Below are positions 52,031 through 60,080 of a stretch of DNA of 64,000 bases, piece after piece (within the stretch, counting starts at the first letter, position 1; the number at the start of each line of letters is the position of its first letter). Origin of the DNA: Amycolatopsis nalaikhensis (GTDB lineage Bacteria; Actinomycetota; Actinomycetes; Mycobacteriales; Pseudonocardiaceae); contig NZ_CP127173.1 of assembly GCF_030264295.1 (NCBI RefSeq), forward strand, positions 10,299,501-10,363,500, in the 5' to 3' direction. The notes beneath the pieces were generated by a model. That model made no database searches and was not told where the DNA came from. It saw only the letters and a program-made list of their open reading frames with translations. The translations under genes were made by a program, and so were the position numbers.

Positions 52031-53392
52031 TTACGGGGTGCGCTGGGCGGTGATGAAGTCGCGGTACCAGCGGAAGCTCGCCCTCGGCGTGCGGACCTGC
52101 GTCGCGTAGTCGACGTGGACCAGGCCGAACCGGTGCTTGTACCCGTGCGCCCACTCGAAGTTGTCCAGCAGCGACCAGCAGAAGTAGCCCCGCAGGTCGA
52201 CGCCCGCCGCCGCGGCGGTGCGAGCCGCTTCGATGTGCTCGTTCAGGAACGTGATGCGCTCGTAGTCGGCGAAGTCACTGCGGTCCGGGTACACGCAGCC
52301 GTTCTCCGTGACGTACACCGGCGGCAGCCCTGGGTAGCGGTTGTGCAGGCCGACCAGTGCCTCGGTCAGGCCCTCGGGCTCCACCGGCCAGCCCATGCCC
52401 GTGCGCGGCACGTCCGGCAACTGCGAGGTGTCCACCCCGATGTCGGCCGCCGTGCGCCGCGCCGGGTCCGGCTCGCGGTGCGGGGCGTCCGCGACGTGGA
52501 GCCGGTAGTAGTAGTTCACGCCGAGGTAGTCGAGCGGTTCGCCGATCACCGCCAGGTCGCCGTCGAGCCGGAACGAGAAGTCCGAGACGCGGTCGAACAT
52601 CGCCCCGAGGCCCGGCGCGTACCGGCCGCCGAACAACGGGTCGGTGAACTGGCGGCGCAGCAGCGTGTCCTGGCGGGCCGCCGCGGCGGCGTCCGCGGCC
52701 GACGATGACACCGGCACCACGGGCGACTGGTTGAGCACCACGCCGAACTGGTGCTGCGGGGTCGCCTGCGCCCGCATCGCCCGGACGGCCAGGCCGTGGC
52801 CGAGCAGCAGGTGGTGAGCCGCGGCGAGCGCGCCGTGGCCCTCCTTCGCACCCGGCGCGTGGCGGCCCTCGCCGTAGCCCGCGACCGCGCACGGGTACGG
52901 CTCGTTCAGCGTCGTCCAGTGCTCGACGACGTCGCCCAGCTCCGCGTGCACCAAGGCCGCGTAGTCGGCGAACCGCAGGGCCGTGTCGCGCGACCGCCAG
53001 CCCCCGGCATCCTCCAGCGCCTGCGGGAGGTCCCAGTGGTACAGCGTCAGGAACGGCTCGATCCCCTTCTCCCGCAACGCTTCCGCGAGCCGCCGGTAGA
53101 AGTCGAGGCCACGGCGTTCGGCGCGGCGGCCGTCCGGCTGGACCCGCGGCCAGGACACCGAAAACCGGTAGGCGTCGACGCCCAGTTCGGTGAGCAGGTC
53201 GAGGTCGCCGGCCCAGCGCCGGTAGTGGTCGGCCGCCGGTTCCCCGGTGTCGCCGCCGGCGACCGCGCCGGGCACCGCCGCGAAGGTGTCCCAGATGGAC
53301 GGTCCGCGGCCGTCCGCGGTGGTGGCGCCCTCGATCTGGAACGCCGAAGTGGCCACGCCCCAGCGGAAGCCGGGCGGGAAGCTGGAAGTCAC
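52031..53392 (-). CDS. GH1 beta-glucosidase
   Basis: The 453-residue protein is a complete GH1 enzyme. The acid/base Glu lies in TLNEPYPCAVAGY near residue 160 and the nucleophile Glu in YVTENG near residue 360. It starts FPPGFRWGVATSAFQIEGATTADGRGPSIWDTF and ends with the WSLLDNFEWAHGYKHRFGLVHVDY block. There is no signal peptide, so it would cleave imported cellobiose or another beta-glucoside in the cytoplasm. It is the last gene of the ABC operon, like bglC in cebEFG-bglC loci of Streptomyces. Confidence 0.95.
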   Translation of the reverse strand: MTSSFPPGFRWGVATSAFQIEGATTADGRGPSIWDTFAAVPGAVAGGDTGEPAADHYRRWAGDLDLLTELGVDAYRFSVSWPRVQPDGRRAERRGLDFYRRLAEALREKGIEPFLTLYHWDLPQALEDAGGWRSRDTALRFADYAALVHAELGDVVEHWTTLNEPYPCAVAGYGEGRHAPGAKEGHGALAAAHHLLLGHGLAVRAMRAQATPQHQFGVVLNQSPVVPVSSSAADAAAAARQDTLLRRQFTDPLFGGRYAPGLGAMFDRVSDFSFRLDGDLAVIGEPLDYLGVNYYYRLHVADAPHREPDPARRTAADIGVDTSQLPDVPRTGMGWPVEPEGLTEALVGLHNRYPGLPPVYVTENGCVYPDRSDFADYERITFLNEHIEAARTAAAAGVDLRGYFCWSLLDNFEWAHGYKHRFGLVHVDYATQVRTPRASFRWYRDFITAQRTP

Positions 53393-53410
53393 AGTGAGCT
53401 CCCGGGAGGG

Positions 53411-54298
53411 TCAGCCCTTGAGCGCGCCCTGCATGATGCCGCCGACGATCTGGCGGCCGAACAGCAGGAACACGAGCAGGACGGGGACGGTGCCGATGGT
53501 GGCGGCGGTGAGCACGAGCGTGTAGTCGGTGGTGTAGCCGCTGGCCAGGGTGGACAGTGCGGTTTGGACGGTCGGGTTCTCCGGCACCAGCACCACCAGC
53601 GGCCAGAAGAAGTCGTTCCAGGCCTGCATGAACGTGAACAGCCCGAGCACCGCCGCGGCCGGGCGGGCCGCGGGCAGCGCCACGTGCCAGAACAGCCGCA
53701 GCGAGCCGCAGCCGTCCATCCGCCCGGCCTCCAGCAGCTCCAGCGGCAGTGCGCGTTCGAAGTACTGGCGCATGAAGAACACGCCGAACGCGGTGACCAG
53801 CCCGGGCACGATGACCGCCTGCAGCTCACCGGCCCAGCCGAAGTCGGCCATCATCATGTACAGCGGGACGACGCCGAGCTCGGTCGGGATCGCCTGGGTG
53901 GCGACCACGAGCAGGAGCAGGAACGTGCGGCCGCGGAAGCGGAGCTTGGCGAAGGCGAACCCGGCGAGCGTCGAGAACAGCACCACGGACACGGTGATCG
54001 TGCCCGCGACGATGAGCGAGTTCCCCAGCGCCAGCGCGAAGTCCGTCTCGTCGAAGACGCGGGCGATGTTCTCGAACAGGTGCCCGCCGGGGACGAGCAC
54101 CGGCGGCACGCTCCCCACCGCCTCCGTCGTCTGCGAGGAGACGACGAACGACCAGTACACCGGGAACGCCGAACCGGCCAGGATCGCGATCAGCGCGGCG
54201 TAGGTCCACGGGCTCGCCACCCGCTTGCCGATGCGCCGGATCCGCCCCGGCGAAGCGGACGGCGGCGCGGGCGCGGCCGGGGTCAGCACGGAAGTCAT
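53411..54298 (-). CDS. Sugar ABC transporter permease (MalG/CebG type)
   Basis: The 295-residue protein has six transmembrane helices and the inner-membrane permease (EAA) loop EAGRMDGCGSLRLFWHVALPAARPA at about residues 195-219. This loop contacts the ATPase. It is the MalG-type partner of the next permease. The N-terminus is Pro/Ala-rich and cytoplasmic. It lies 18 bases before the beta-glucosidase gene. No ATPase gene is in the operon, as in cellobiose loci that share MsiK. Confidence 0.93.
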   Translation of the reverse strand: MTSVLTPAAPAPPSASPGRIRRIGKRVASPWTYAALIAILAGSAFPVYWSFVVSSQTTEAVGSVPPVLVPGGHLFENIARVFDETDFALALGNSLIVAGTITVSVVLFSTLAGFAFAKLRFRGRTFLLLLVVATQAIPTELGVVPLYMMMADFGWAGELQAVIVPGLVTAFGVFFMRQYFERALPLELLEAGRMDGCGSLRLFWHVALPAARPAAAVLGLFTFMQAWNDFFWPLVVLVPENPTVQTALSTLASGYTTDYTLVLTAATIGTVPVLLVFLLFGRQIVGGIMQGALKG

Positions 54299-54307
54299 GT
54301 CCGCTCC

Positions 54308-55237
54308 TCAGTCCGTTTGGATGCGCCGGGTCACCAGGTACGACAGGCCCGCGACGAGCATCGTGGCCACGGCCAGGATCAGCGCGATCGCCGAGCTGTA
54401 GCCGAAGTCGTACTTGGTGAAGCCCTGCTCGTAGAGGTAGAGCGCGGCGGTCTGGAACTGCCGGTCCGACCCGCCGGTGGCGGCCGCCGTGCCCGGGTTG
54501 AACAGCAGCGGCTCGGCCAGCAGCCGCATGTTCCCGGTCGTCGCGATCACCGTGGAGAAGATGATCTGCGGCCGCAGCAGCGGGACGGTGATCCGCCAGA
54601 ACTGCTGCCACCCGCGCGCGCCGTCGAGGGTGGCGGCCTCGTACATGCTCGACGGGATCGCCTGCATCGACGCCAGGAAGATCAGCGCGTGGTAGCCGGT
54701 CCAGCGCCACACGACCATCGCCGCGATGGCCGTGTGCGAGCTGGCGGTGCCGGCCTGCCAGTCGACCTGACCGGCACCGAACCAGCTCAGCACCCAGTTG
54801 ACCAGGCCGAAGTCCCGGCCGAACAGCTGCGCGAAGATGATCGTCACCGCCGCCACCGAGGTGATGTTCGGCAGGATCATCCCCATCCGGAACAGTGTCC
54901 GGCCGCGCAGCCTGCGGTTGAGCAGGTGTGCGATGCCGAGCGCGAAGAGGATCTGCGGGATCGTGGTCAGCAGCCACAGGCTGACCGTGTTCCCCATCGC
55001 GTTCCAGAAGTACGGGTCGTGGAACAGCAGCCGCTCGTAGTTGCCGAACCCGATGAACGTCGCGCCCTCGGCGTCGAGCAGGTTGCGCTTCTGCAGCGAC
55101 ACGAACGCCGTGTACAGCAACGGGAACAGCCCGAAGACGCCGAAGATGAGGAAGTACGGGCTGATGAAGCCGAACGGCGACAGCTTGGTGTCCCACTTGT
55201 GCCGCCGCTCGGCGAAGGTCGGCGTGTCGACCGCCAT
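54308..55237 (-). CDS. Sugar ABC transporter permease (MalF/CebF type)
   Basis: The 309-residue protein has six transmembrane helices, starting with LSPFGFISPYFLIFGVFGLFPLLYTAFVSL. It carries the permease loop YEAATLDGARGWQQFWRITVPLLRPQ near residue 215. It pairs with the MalG-type permease for sugar import. The ATG overlaps the stop of the binding-protein gene as ATGA, so the two are translationally coupled. Confidence 0.93.
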   Translation of the reverse strand: MAVDTPTFAERRHKWDTKLSPFGFISPYFLIFGVFGLFPLLYTAFVSLQKRNLLDAEGATFIGFGNYERLLFHDPYFWNAMGNTVSLWLLTTIPQILFALGIAHLLNRRLRGRTLFRMGMILPNITSVAAVTIIFAQLFGRDFGLVNWVLSWFGAGQVDWQAGTASSHTAIAAMVVWRWTGYHALIFLASMQAIPSSMYEAATLDGARGWQQFWRITVPLLRPQIIFSTVIATTGNMRLLAEPLLFNPGTAAATGGSDRQFQTAALYLYEQGFTKYDFGYSSAIALILAVATMLVAGLSYLVTRRIQTD

Positions 55238-56520
55238 CAGCTCTGCAGCTTCGAGACGTCACCGACCAGCTGCTGCCACGCCGCCGCGCCGTCCTGCTTG
55301 CCCTGCTCGACGCGCTGCATCGCGTTGCCGAACTCCGTCTGGACGTCACCGGCCTTCGGGCCCTGGTACTGCGGGTTCAGCTTCTTCGCCGCGTCGGTGA
55401 AGACCTTGCCGACGGGAGCGTTGTTGAAGAACGGGTTCGTGTAGCCGGTGATCTTCGGGTCGTCGTAGAGCGACGGCGTCGAGGGCAGCAGGCCCTTGCT
55501 GGTGAAGACCTTCGCCTGCTGCTCGGGCGCGGTCAGCCAGGCGGCGAGCTCGGCGGCTTCCTTCGCGTGCTTGCCCTGCTTCGGCACGGTCAGGTACGAG
55601 CCGCCCCAGTTGCCGCCCCCGCCGGGCACGCTCGCGACGTCCCACTTGCCCGCGGTGTCCGGCGCCTGGTCCTTGATCTTCGTCATCATCCAGGCCGGGC
55701 AGGTGACGGTGGCGAACTGGCCCTGCGTGAACCCGGTGTTCCAGGTCGGCGTGCTGTAGAGCAGCCCGGCGGAGAGGTTCGCCTTGACCGCGTCGACCAC
55801 GAGGTCCCAGCCCTGGCGCAGCGCCGGGTTGCTGTCGACGACGAGCTTGTCGTTCTGGTCGTAGTAGCCGACCGGTGCCTGGCCGACGATCGCGTTGAGC
55901 ACGGTCGGGCCGCCGTCCATGAACTTGACGCCGTTCGGCGCGTGCTGCTGGAAGCGCTTGCCCGCGTCGAAGAACGCCTGCCACGTGGGCCAGAGCGCGG
56001 AGACGGCGTCGCGGTCTTCGGGCAGCCCGGCGGCCTTGAACAGGTCGCGGCGGTAGCAGATGGCCAGGCCGCCGACGTCGGTGCCGTAGCCGATCTGCTG
56101 CCCGCCCTTGGCGAGCGAGGCCGACCACTTCCAGCTCAGCCAGCGGTCCTTGAGCTTGTCGCCGCCGACGGTGTTGAGGTCGACGAACTTGTCCGGCGTC
56201 GCCTTGAACTGGGCGACGTAGCCGGTGTCGATCGCCTCGATGTCGGCGGCACCGCCGCCGGTGGCCAGGTGCGCGGCGAGGTTCTTGTGGTGGTCTGAGT
56301 AGGACGCGGTCCGCTCGGTGATCTCGATGTCCGGGTGCGCGGCCTGGTACTCCTTGATCAGGTCGGTGTAGCCGAAGTTGCCGAAGAGGCCGAGGCTGAG
56401 CTTGACCTTGCCGCCGCCGGCGTCGCCGCCCCCGCAGGCGGTCAGCGCGGTGACCGCGGCCAGCGCGGCGCACGCCACGGCGAGCGGGCGGATCCGGCGG
56501 GATGTCGTTTTCGGGCGCAT
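55237..56520 (-). CDS. Sugar ABC transporter substrate-binding lipoprotein (CebE type)
   Basis: The 427-residue protein has a lipoprotein signal peptide with lipobox LTAC, the lipidated residue being Cys29. A family 1 extracellular solute-binding domain follows, with LFGNFGYTDLIKEYQAAHPDIEI, GYVAQF, LAICYRRDLFKAAGLP, and a GNWGGSYLTVPKQGKHAKEAAELAAWL segment. It captures the sugar outside the membrane and delivers it to the permeases. The ATG at 56520 has GGAG upstream. The gene order and the upstream CebR-type operator point to cellobiose or related beta-glucosides. Confidence 0.93.
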   Translation of the reverse strand: MRPKTTSRRIRPLAVACAALAAVTALTACGGGDAGGGKVKLSLGLFGNFGYTDLIKEYQAAHPDIEITERTASYSDHHKNLAAHLATGGGAADIEAIDTGYVAQFKATPDKFVDLNTVGGDKLKDRWLSWKWSASLAKGGQQIGYGTDVGGLAICYRRDLFKAAGLPEDRDAVSALWPTWQAFFDAGKRFQQHAPNGVKFMDGGPTVLNAIVGQAPVGYYDQNDKLVVDSNPALRQGWDLVVDAVKANLSAGLLYSTPTWNTGFTQGQFATVTCPAWMMTKIKDQAPDTAGKWDVASVPGGGGNWGGSYLTVPKQGKHAKEAAELAAWLTAPEQQAKVFTSKGLLPSTPSLYDDPKITGYTNPFFNNAPVGKVFTDAAKKLNPQYQGPKAGDVQTEFGNAMQRVEQGKQDGAAAWQQLVGDVSKLQS

Positions 56521-56561
56521 GAGATCTCCGTTGTTCTGGCGGTCGGAAAACGCGGGACCCA

Positions 56562-56575
56562 TGAGAGCGCTCCCA
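56562..56575. promoter_or_regulatory. CebR/CelR-type operator
   Basis: TGAGAGCGCTCCCA differs at one position from the palindrome TGGGAGCGCTCCCA, the operator bound by the cellobiose repressors CebR (Streptomyces) and CelR (Thermobifida). It lies 42 bases before the binding-protein gene, in position to repress the ABC operon. Confidence 0.85.
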
Positions 56576-56647
56576 GCCGTATTCCGTCAAGTAACGAAAT
56601 GGTAACCAGGGTTGGCGTTTACCCTGCACGAGATCATGTGCTACGAA

Positions 56648-56661
56648 TGTAACCGGTTACA
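56648..56661. promoter_or_regulatory. Second LacI-type operator
   Basis: TGTAACCGGTTACA is a perfect 14-bp palindrome with the central CG typical of LacI-family sites, ending 14 bases before the lacI start. Its sequence differs clearly from the CebR-type site, so it is likely the binding site of the LacI protein encoded here. Confidence 0.82.
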
Positions 56662-56675
56662 GGACGGAGGTCTAC

Positions 56676-57725
56676 ATGGTCACGGCTCGCGAGGTCGCGC
56701 AGCTCTGCGGAGTGTCGGTCGCGACCGTGTCGCGGGTCTTCAACCGCCCCGCCACGGTCAGCGCGTCGACGCGCGAACGCGTCGAGCGCGTCGCCCGCGA
56801 GCTGGATTTTTCGCCGAACGAGTCGGCGCGCGCGTTGTCGCGGCAGCGGTCGGCGATGATCGGGCTGGTCTGGGACACCGACCACCGGCGGCCGGGCTGG
56901 CGGCACCCGTTCCTGCAGGACCTGTTGCTGGGCTTGAAGTCCGCGCTCAGTTCGCACGGCTACCACCTGCTGCTGCTCGCGACGAGCGACGACGCGCGCA
57001 GCCGCAACCCGGGCGTGTCGCTGGCCGACCCGGTGGCCTACATCGGCATGACGCGCCGCCACCACCTGGCCGGGTTGGTGCTGATCGACAGCGGCACGGA
57101 CGCGGACGCGTTCACGACGTTCGCGCAGTCGGGGTTGCCGTGCGTCGCGCTGGACGTGGCGTTGTCCGGCTCACGGGCGACGTACGTGACGTCGGACAAC
57201 GCGGCGGGCGCGGCGGAGGCGGTCCGGCACCTGGCGGCGCTGGGCCACGACCGGATCGCGACGATCACCGGGCCGCGCGACAACGCCCCGGCGGCCGCCC
57301 GCACCGAGGGGTACCGGCGAGGGCTGGCCGAGGCGGGACTGGTGGCGCGCGAGGACTACGTGGTGACGGGCGACTTCTACCGCGAGAGCGGATTCGTGGG
57401 CATGCGACGGCTGCTGGCGCGCAAGGACCCGCCGACGGCGGTGTTCGCGGCGAGCGACGAAATGGCGGTCGGGGCGTTGCTGGCGGCCCGCGCGGCGGGA
57501 CTGCGGGTCCCGGACGACCTGGCGGTGGTGGGCTTCGACGACATCGAGGTGGCGTCGCTGGTGGACCCGGCGCTGACGACGGTGGCCCAGGACAAACCGG
57601 GCTTCGGCACAGCGGCGGCGGGCGCGTTGCTGAGCATGATCGAGAACGGGGAGGCACCGGAACCGGTGCTGCTGCCGACAAAACTGGTGGTCCGCGACTC
57701 CTGCGGCGCCCGCCCGGGCCGCTAG
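56676..57725 (+). CDS. LacI-family transcriptional regulator
   Basis: The 349-residue protein has a LacI DNA-binding domain (VTAREVAQLCGVSVATVSRVFNRPATVSASTRERVERVARELDFSPNESARALSRQRS, residues 2-60) and a periplasmic-binding-protein-like sensor domain with LIDSGTDADAF, YVTSDNAAGAAEAVRHLAALGHDRIATI and DLAVVGFDDIEVASLVDPALTTVAQ. It is divergent from the beta-glucoside transport operon. Its DNA-reading helix is not the same as that of CebR as I know it. It may bind the GTAACCGGTTAC site rather than the CebR-type site. Confidence 0.93.
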   Translation: MVTAREVAQLCGVSVATVSRVFNRPATVSASTRERVERVARELDFSPNESARALSRQRSAMIGLVWDTDHRRPGWRHPFLQDLLLGLKSALSSHGYHLLLLATSDDARSRNPGVSLADPVAYIGMTRRHHLAGLVLIDSGTDADAFTTFAQSGLPCVALDVALSGSRATYVTSDNAAGAAEAVRHLAALGHDRIATITGPRDNAPAAARTEGYRRGLAEAGLVAREDYVVTGDFYRESGFVGMRRLLARKDPPTAVFAASDEMAVGALLAARAAGLRVPDDLAVVGFDDIEVASLVDPALTTVAQDKPGFGTAAAGALLSMIENGEAPEPVLLPTKLVVRDSCGARPGR

Positions 57726-57728
57726 GTC

Positions 57729-57821
57729 CCAAGCGCCCCAATGTGGCCTTCGGTGCGTGAGACGCAACGAAGGCCGCCTTGGGTGCGTCTGACGCAACCA
57801 AGGCCGCCTTGGGGCGCTTGG
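57729..57821. repeat. Family B palindromic repeat, copy 3
   Basis: The left arm (57729-57750) is the same sequence as in the other two copies, AAGCGCCCCAATGTGGCCTT with two extra bases. The right arm (57800-57821) has AAGGCCGCCTT in place of AAGGCCACATT, giving three mismatches. Two internal units carry TGCGTGAGACGCA and TGCGTCTGACGCA. It exactly fills the gap between the convergent lacI and monooxygenase genes. Confidence 0.9.
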
Positions 57822-58928
57822 TCAGGCGGTGATCTTCGCGTTCCAGTCGATGTGGTGCGAGTACAGCCAGCCGCGCTCTTCGCCGACGTCTCCGCCCGCG
57901 CTCGCCTTCACCAGCTTCTCCACCCGCTCGCGCCGCAATTCCTCGTACGCCGCGAAAGCCGACGCCGGGTCCGGCAAGTCTCGCAGGCACTTCGCCAGCA
58001 CCACGCTGTCCTCCAGCGCCATCGACGCGCCCTGCCCCGCCGCCGGGGAGGCCGCGTGCGCCGCGTCTCCCACCAGGACCATCCGCGGGGTCGACCAGAT
58101 GCGCGTCTCCGGCACGTCGTACGAATGGCCGCCGAACACCTCGTCGCCCGTTGCCGCGATGATGTCCTTGCACGGCAGCGGATCCTCCGCGAACGCCGCG
58201 TGCGCGAACTCGCGCCACCCGGCCGGGGTCACCGCGGCGATCTCCTCGCGCGAGCGTTCCGCGTCCGGGATGCGGGCGAACCAGAACGTCGCGCCCTCGG
58301 GGTCGGTCGTGAACCCGAACGCCGCCTTGCTGCCGCGGACCATCCGGTAGATCCCGGGCGCCGCGGGCAGCCCGGGCGCGCGCGTGTAGCCGTACACGAC
58401 GGTCAACCCCGTGTAGCGCGGCTCGTCCGCGGCCGGGTCGATCAGCCGCCGGACGACCGACCGCAACCCGTCCGCGCCGACCACCACGTCACCCGTTTCG
58501 GTGGTGCCGTCGGCGAACTCGGCCGTGATCCCGTCCGGGCCCGGCCGCGCGCCCACCAGACGGCGGCCGCGCTCCAGCGGGATCCCGCGCCGCGCGGCCT
58601 CGTCCTGCAAAACGCCGTACAGCGTCGCGCGGGTCAGCGTGCGCGGCCCGTCGAGGCCTTCGGTGTCGAACTCGCGCTGCCCCACCGTTTCGCCGGTCGG
58701 AGCCACCAGCTCGACGCCGTACGCCGCGAAGGACGCCTCGATCACCGGTCCGTCGGCGCCGATCGCGCGCAGGGCGTCCATGCCGTTGTGCATGATCGTC
58801 AGGAACGCGCCGATGTCGTCGCCGCCCGCCGGGTAGGCCTCGAACACCACCGGTTCGTGCCCGGCGAGCTTCAGCGCCATCGCCGTGACCGTGCCGGAAA
58901 TCCCGCCACCCGCGACCAGTACCCGCAT
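57822..58928 (-). CDS. FAD-dependent monooxygenase (class A)
   Basis: The 368-residue protein has the dinucleotide-binding GGGISGTVTAMALKLAGHEPVVFEA at the N-terminus, the DG-type motif GDVVVGADGLRSVVRRLI near residue 150, and the GDAAHAASPAAGQGASMALEDSVVLA motif near residue 270. It should hydroxylate an aromatic or similar substrate with NAD(P)H and oxygen. It is a single leftward gene; the substrate cannot be inferred from its neighbours. Confidence 0.92.
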   Translation of the reverse strand: MRVLVAGGGISGTVTAMALKLAGHEPVVFEAYPAGGDDIGAFLTIMHNGMDALRAIGADGPVIEASFAAYGVELVAPTGETVGQREFDTEGLDGPRTLTRATLYGVLQDEAARRGIPLERGRRLVGARPGPDGITAEFADGTTETGDVVVGADGLRSVVRRLIDPAADEPRYTGLTVVYGYTRAPGLPAAPGIYRMVRGSKAAFGFTTDPEGATFWFARIPDAERSREEIAAVTPAGWREFAHAAFAEDPLPCKDIIAATGDEVFGGHSYDVPETRIWSTPRMVLVGDAAHAASPAAGQGASMALEDSVVLAKCLRDLPDPASAFAAYEELRRERVEKLVKASAGGDVGEERGWLYSHHIDWNAKITA

Positions 58929-58995
58929 CCCGAATCCCCCCGTGAACTCCGCGTGCCGCCGCCCGCGACCCTACCGCGACGGCGGCACGCGGGGC

Positions 58996-59964
58996 TCACT
59001 CCTTCGCGCCACTGGCGGCGATGTCGCCGTTGAGGCCGCGCGGGAAAAAGCCGCCCGAGGACGCTTTGTCCGGGTTGAGGTAGGCGATGTTGAGCACGCG
59101 GTCGGCGGCGCGGCCGAACGCGATGCCGTTGGCGTCCGCCGGGACGAGGTTCGCCTTGCCGTCCTTGAGCACGCCTTCGTCGTCGTCGGCCTTGCCGTCG
59201 AGGCTGTCGCGGGCGTCGGAGATCTTGTTCGTGACGTCGCCGAGGCCGCGTTCGAACAGCTGCGAACGCACGATGCCGGCGTGGTAGGCCTCGACCGCGA
59301 GGATGCCGGCCGCCGCGTCGAGGAACGTCTTGTTGTTCACCAGCGGCGCCGCGCCCTTGTAGGCCGACACGCCGACGTCTTCGAACAGGTACGCGGCGAG
59401 CAGGAAGTTGTTCTCGCTCGCGAACGGGTCGAACGTCTGGTACTGGTTGATCAGCCCCGCGGCCTGCATGGCGGCGGTGAAGCTGTTCTGGAAGTCGATC
59501 TCCGGCTGCGCGACGGCGGCCTTGTCGAGCGCCTTGCGCAGGAACGTCACGTGGGCGATCTCGTCGCCGGCGATCTCCTCGACGATCTGCTTGGTGTGTT
59601 CGCTCTTGAACTTCACCTGGTGCCCGCCGGAGACCTTGCCGAGGTTGCCGACGCCGTTGACGTACTTGTCGTTCAGCCCGTACCCGTTGACGGCGAACGA
59701 GTACAGGTTCGCCTCGAGGTACTCCAGGTTGAGCGCGAAGTTCAGCACCGCGGCGTCGCTGGCGGCGGCGTCTTTCGCGTTCTGCTCCGGGTACTGCGAA
59801 GTGGCGCCCGCCGAGCCGAGGCCCAGCGACAGCGCCGTGCCGAGCGCGCCGGCACCCGCGACGCCGAGCCCCGCCGCTCCCGCGGCCTTGAGGAAGCGGC
59901 GGCGGTCGGTCGCGTTCTCCGCGCTGCGCTCGATCAGCTGCCGTGTGTAGCGTTTTCCGAACAC
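58996..59964 (-). CDS. Ferritin-like domain protein with Tat signal
   Basis: The 322-residue protein has a twin-arginine signal with TDRRRFLKAAGAAGLGVAG at about residues 19-37. A ferritin-like four-helix domain of the desiccation-related type follows, with LNFALNLEYLEANLYSFA, IAGDEIAHVTFLRKAL and AGILAVEAYHAGIVRSQL. The paired Glu and His residues in these helices fit a metal site. I chose the GTG at 59964 because AGAGGA lies upstream and the Tat motif comes nearer the end; a TTG at 60006 is the alternative. The protein should be folded before export. Its role is unknown. Confidence 0.85.
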   Translation of the reverse strand: MFGKRYTRQLIERSAENATDRRRFLKAAGAAGLGVAGAGALGTALSLGLGSAGATSQYPEQNAKDAAASDAAVLNFALNLEYLEANLYSFAVNGYGLNDKYVNGVGNLGKVSGGHQVKFKSEHTKQIVEEIAGDEIAHVTFLRKALDKAAVAQPEIDFQNSFTAAMQAAGLINQYQTFDPFASENNFLLAAYLFEDVGVSAYKGAAPLVNNKTFLDAAAGILAVEAYHAGIVRSQLFERGLGDVTNKISDARDSLDGKADDDEGVLKDGKANLVPADANGIAFGRAADRVLNIAYLNPDKASSGGFFPRGLNGDIAASGAKE

Positions 59965-60042
59965 CGGGGGACGTCCTCTCGTGACGAGTTCGTCCACCTC
60001 ACCCAACGGTGATACGTACCTGGACGGCCCCCGGCTCGGTCA

Positions 60043-60067
60043 AATCGGGAAAAAGTTCTTCCCGATT
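60043..60067 (-). terminator. Hairpin terminator of the aminotransferase gene
   Basis: AATCGGGAA, a 7-base loop and TTCCCGATT form a perfect 9-bp stem beginning 14 bases past the aminotransferase stop on the minus strand and followed by TGACC. Confidence 0.7.
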
Positions 60068-60080
60068 CTGTTTTCGCAGG

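Noticed and set aside
52751..55444. Plus-strand frame of about 900 codons opposite the beta-glucosidase and ABC permease genes
   Set aside because: Composition is dominated by Arg, Gln and His from reading the opposite phase. The minus-strand genes carry all family motifs.
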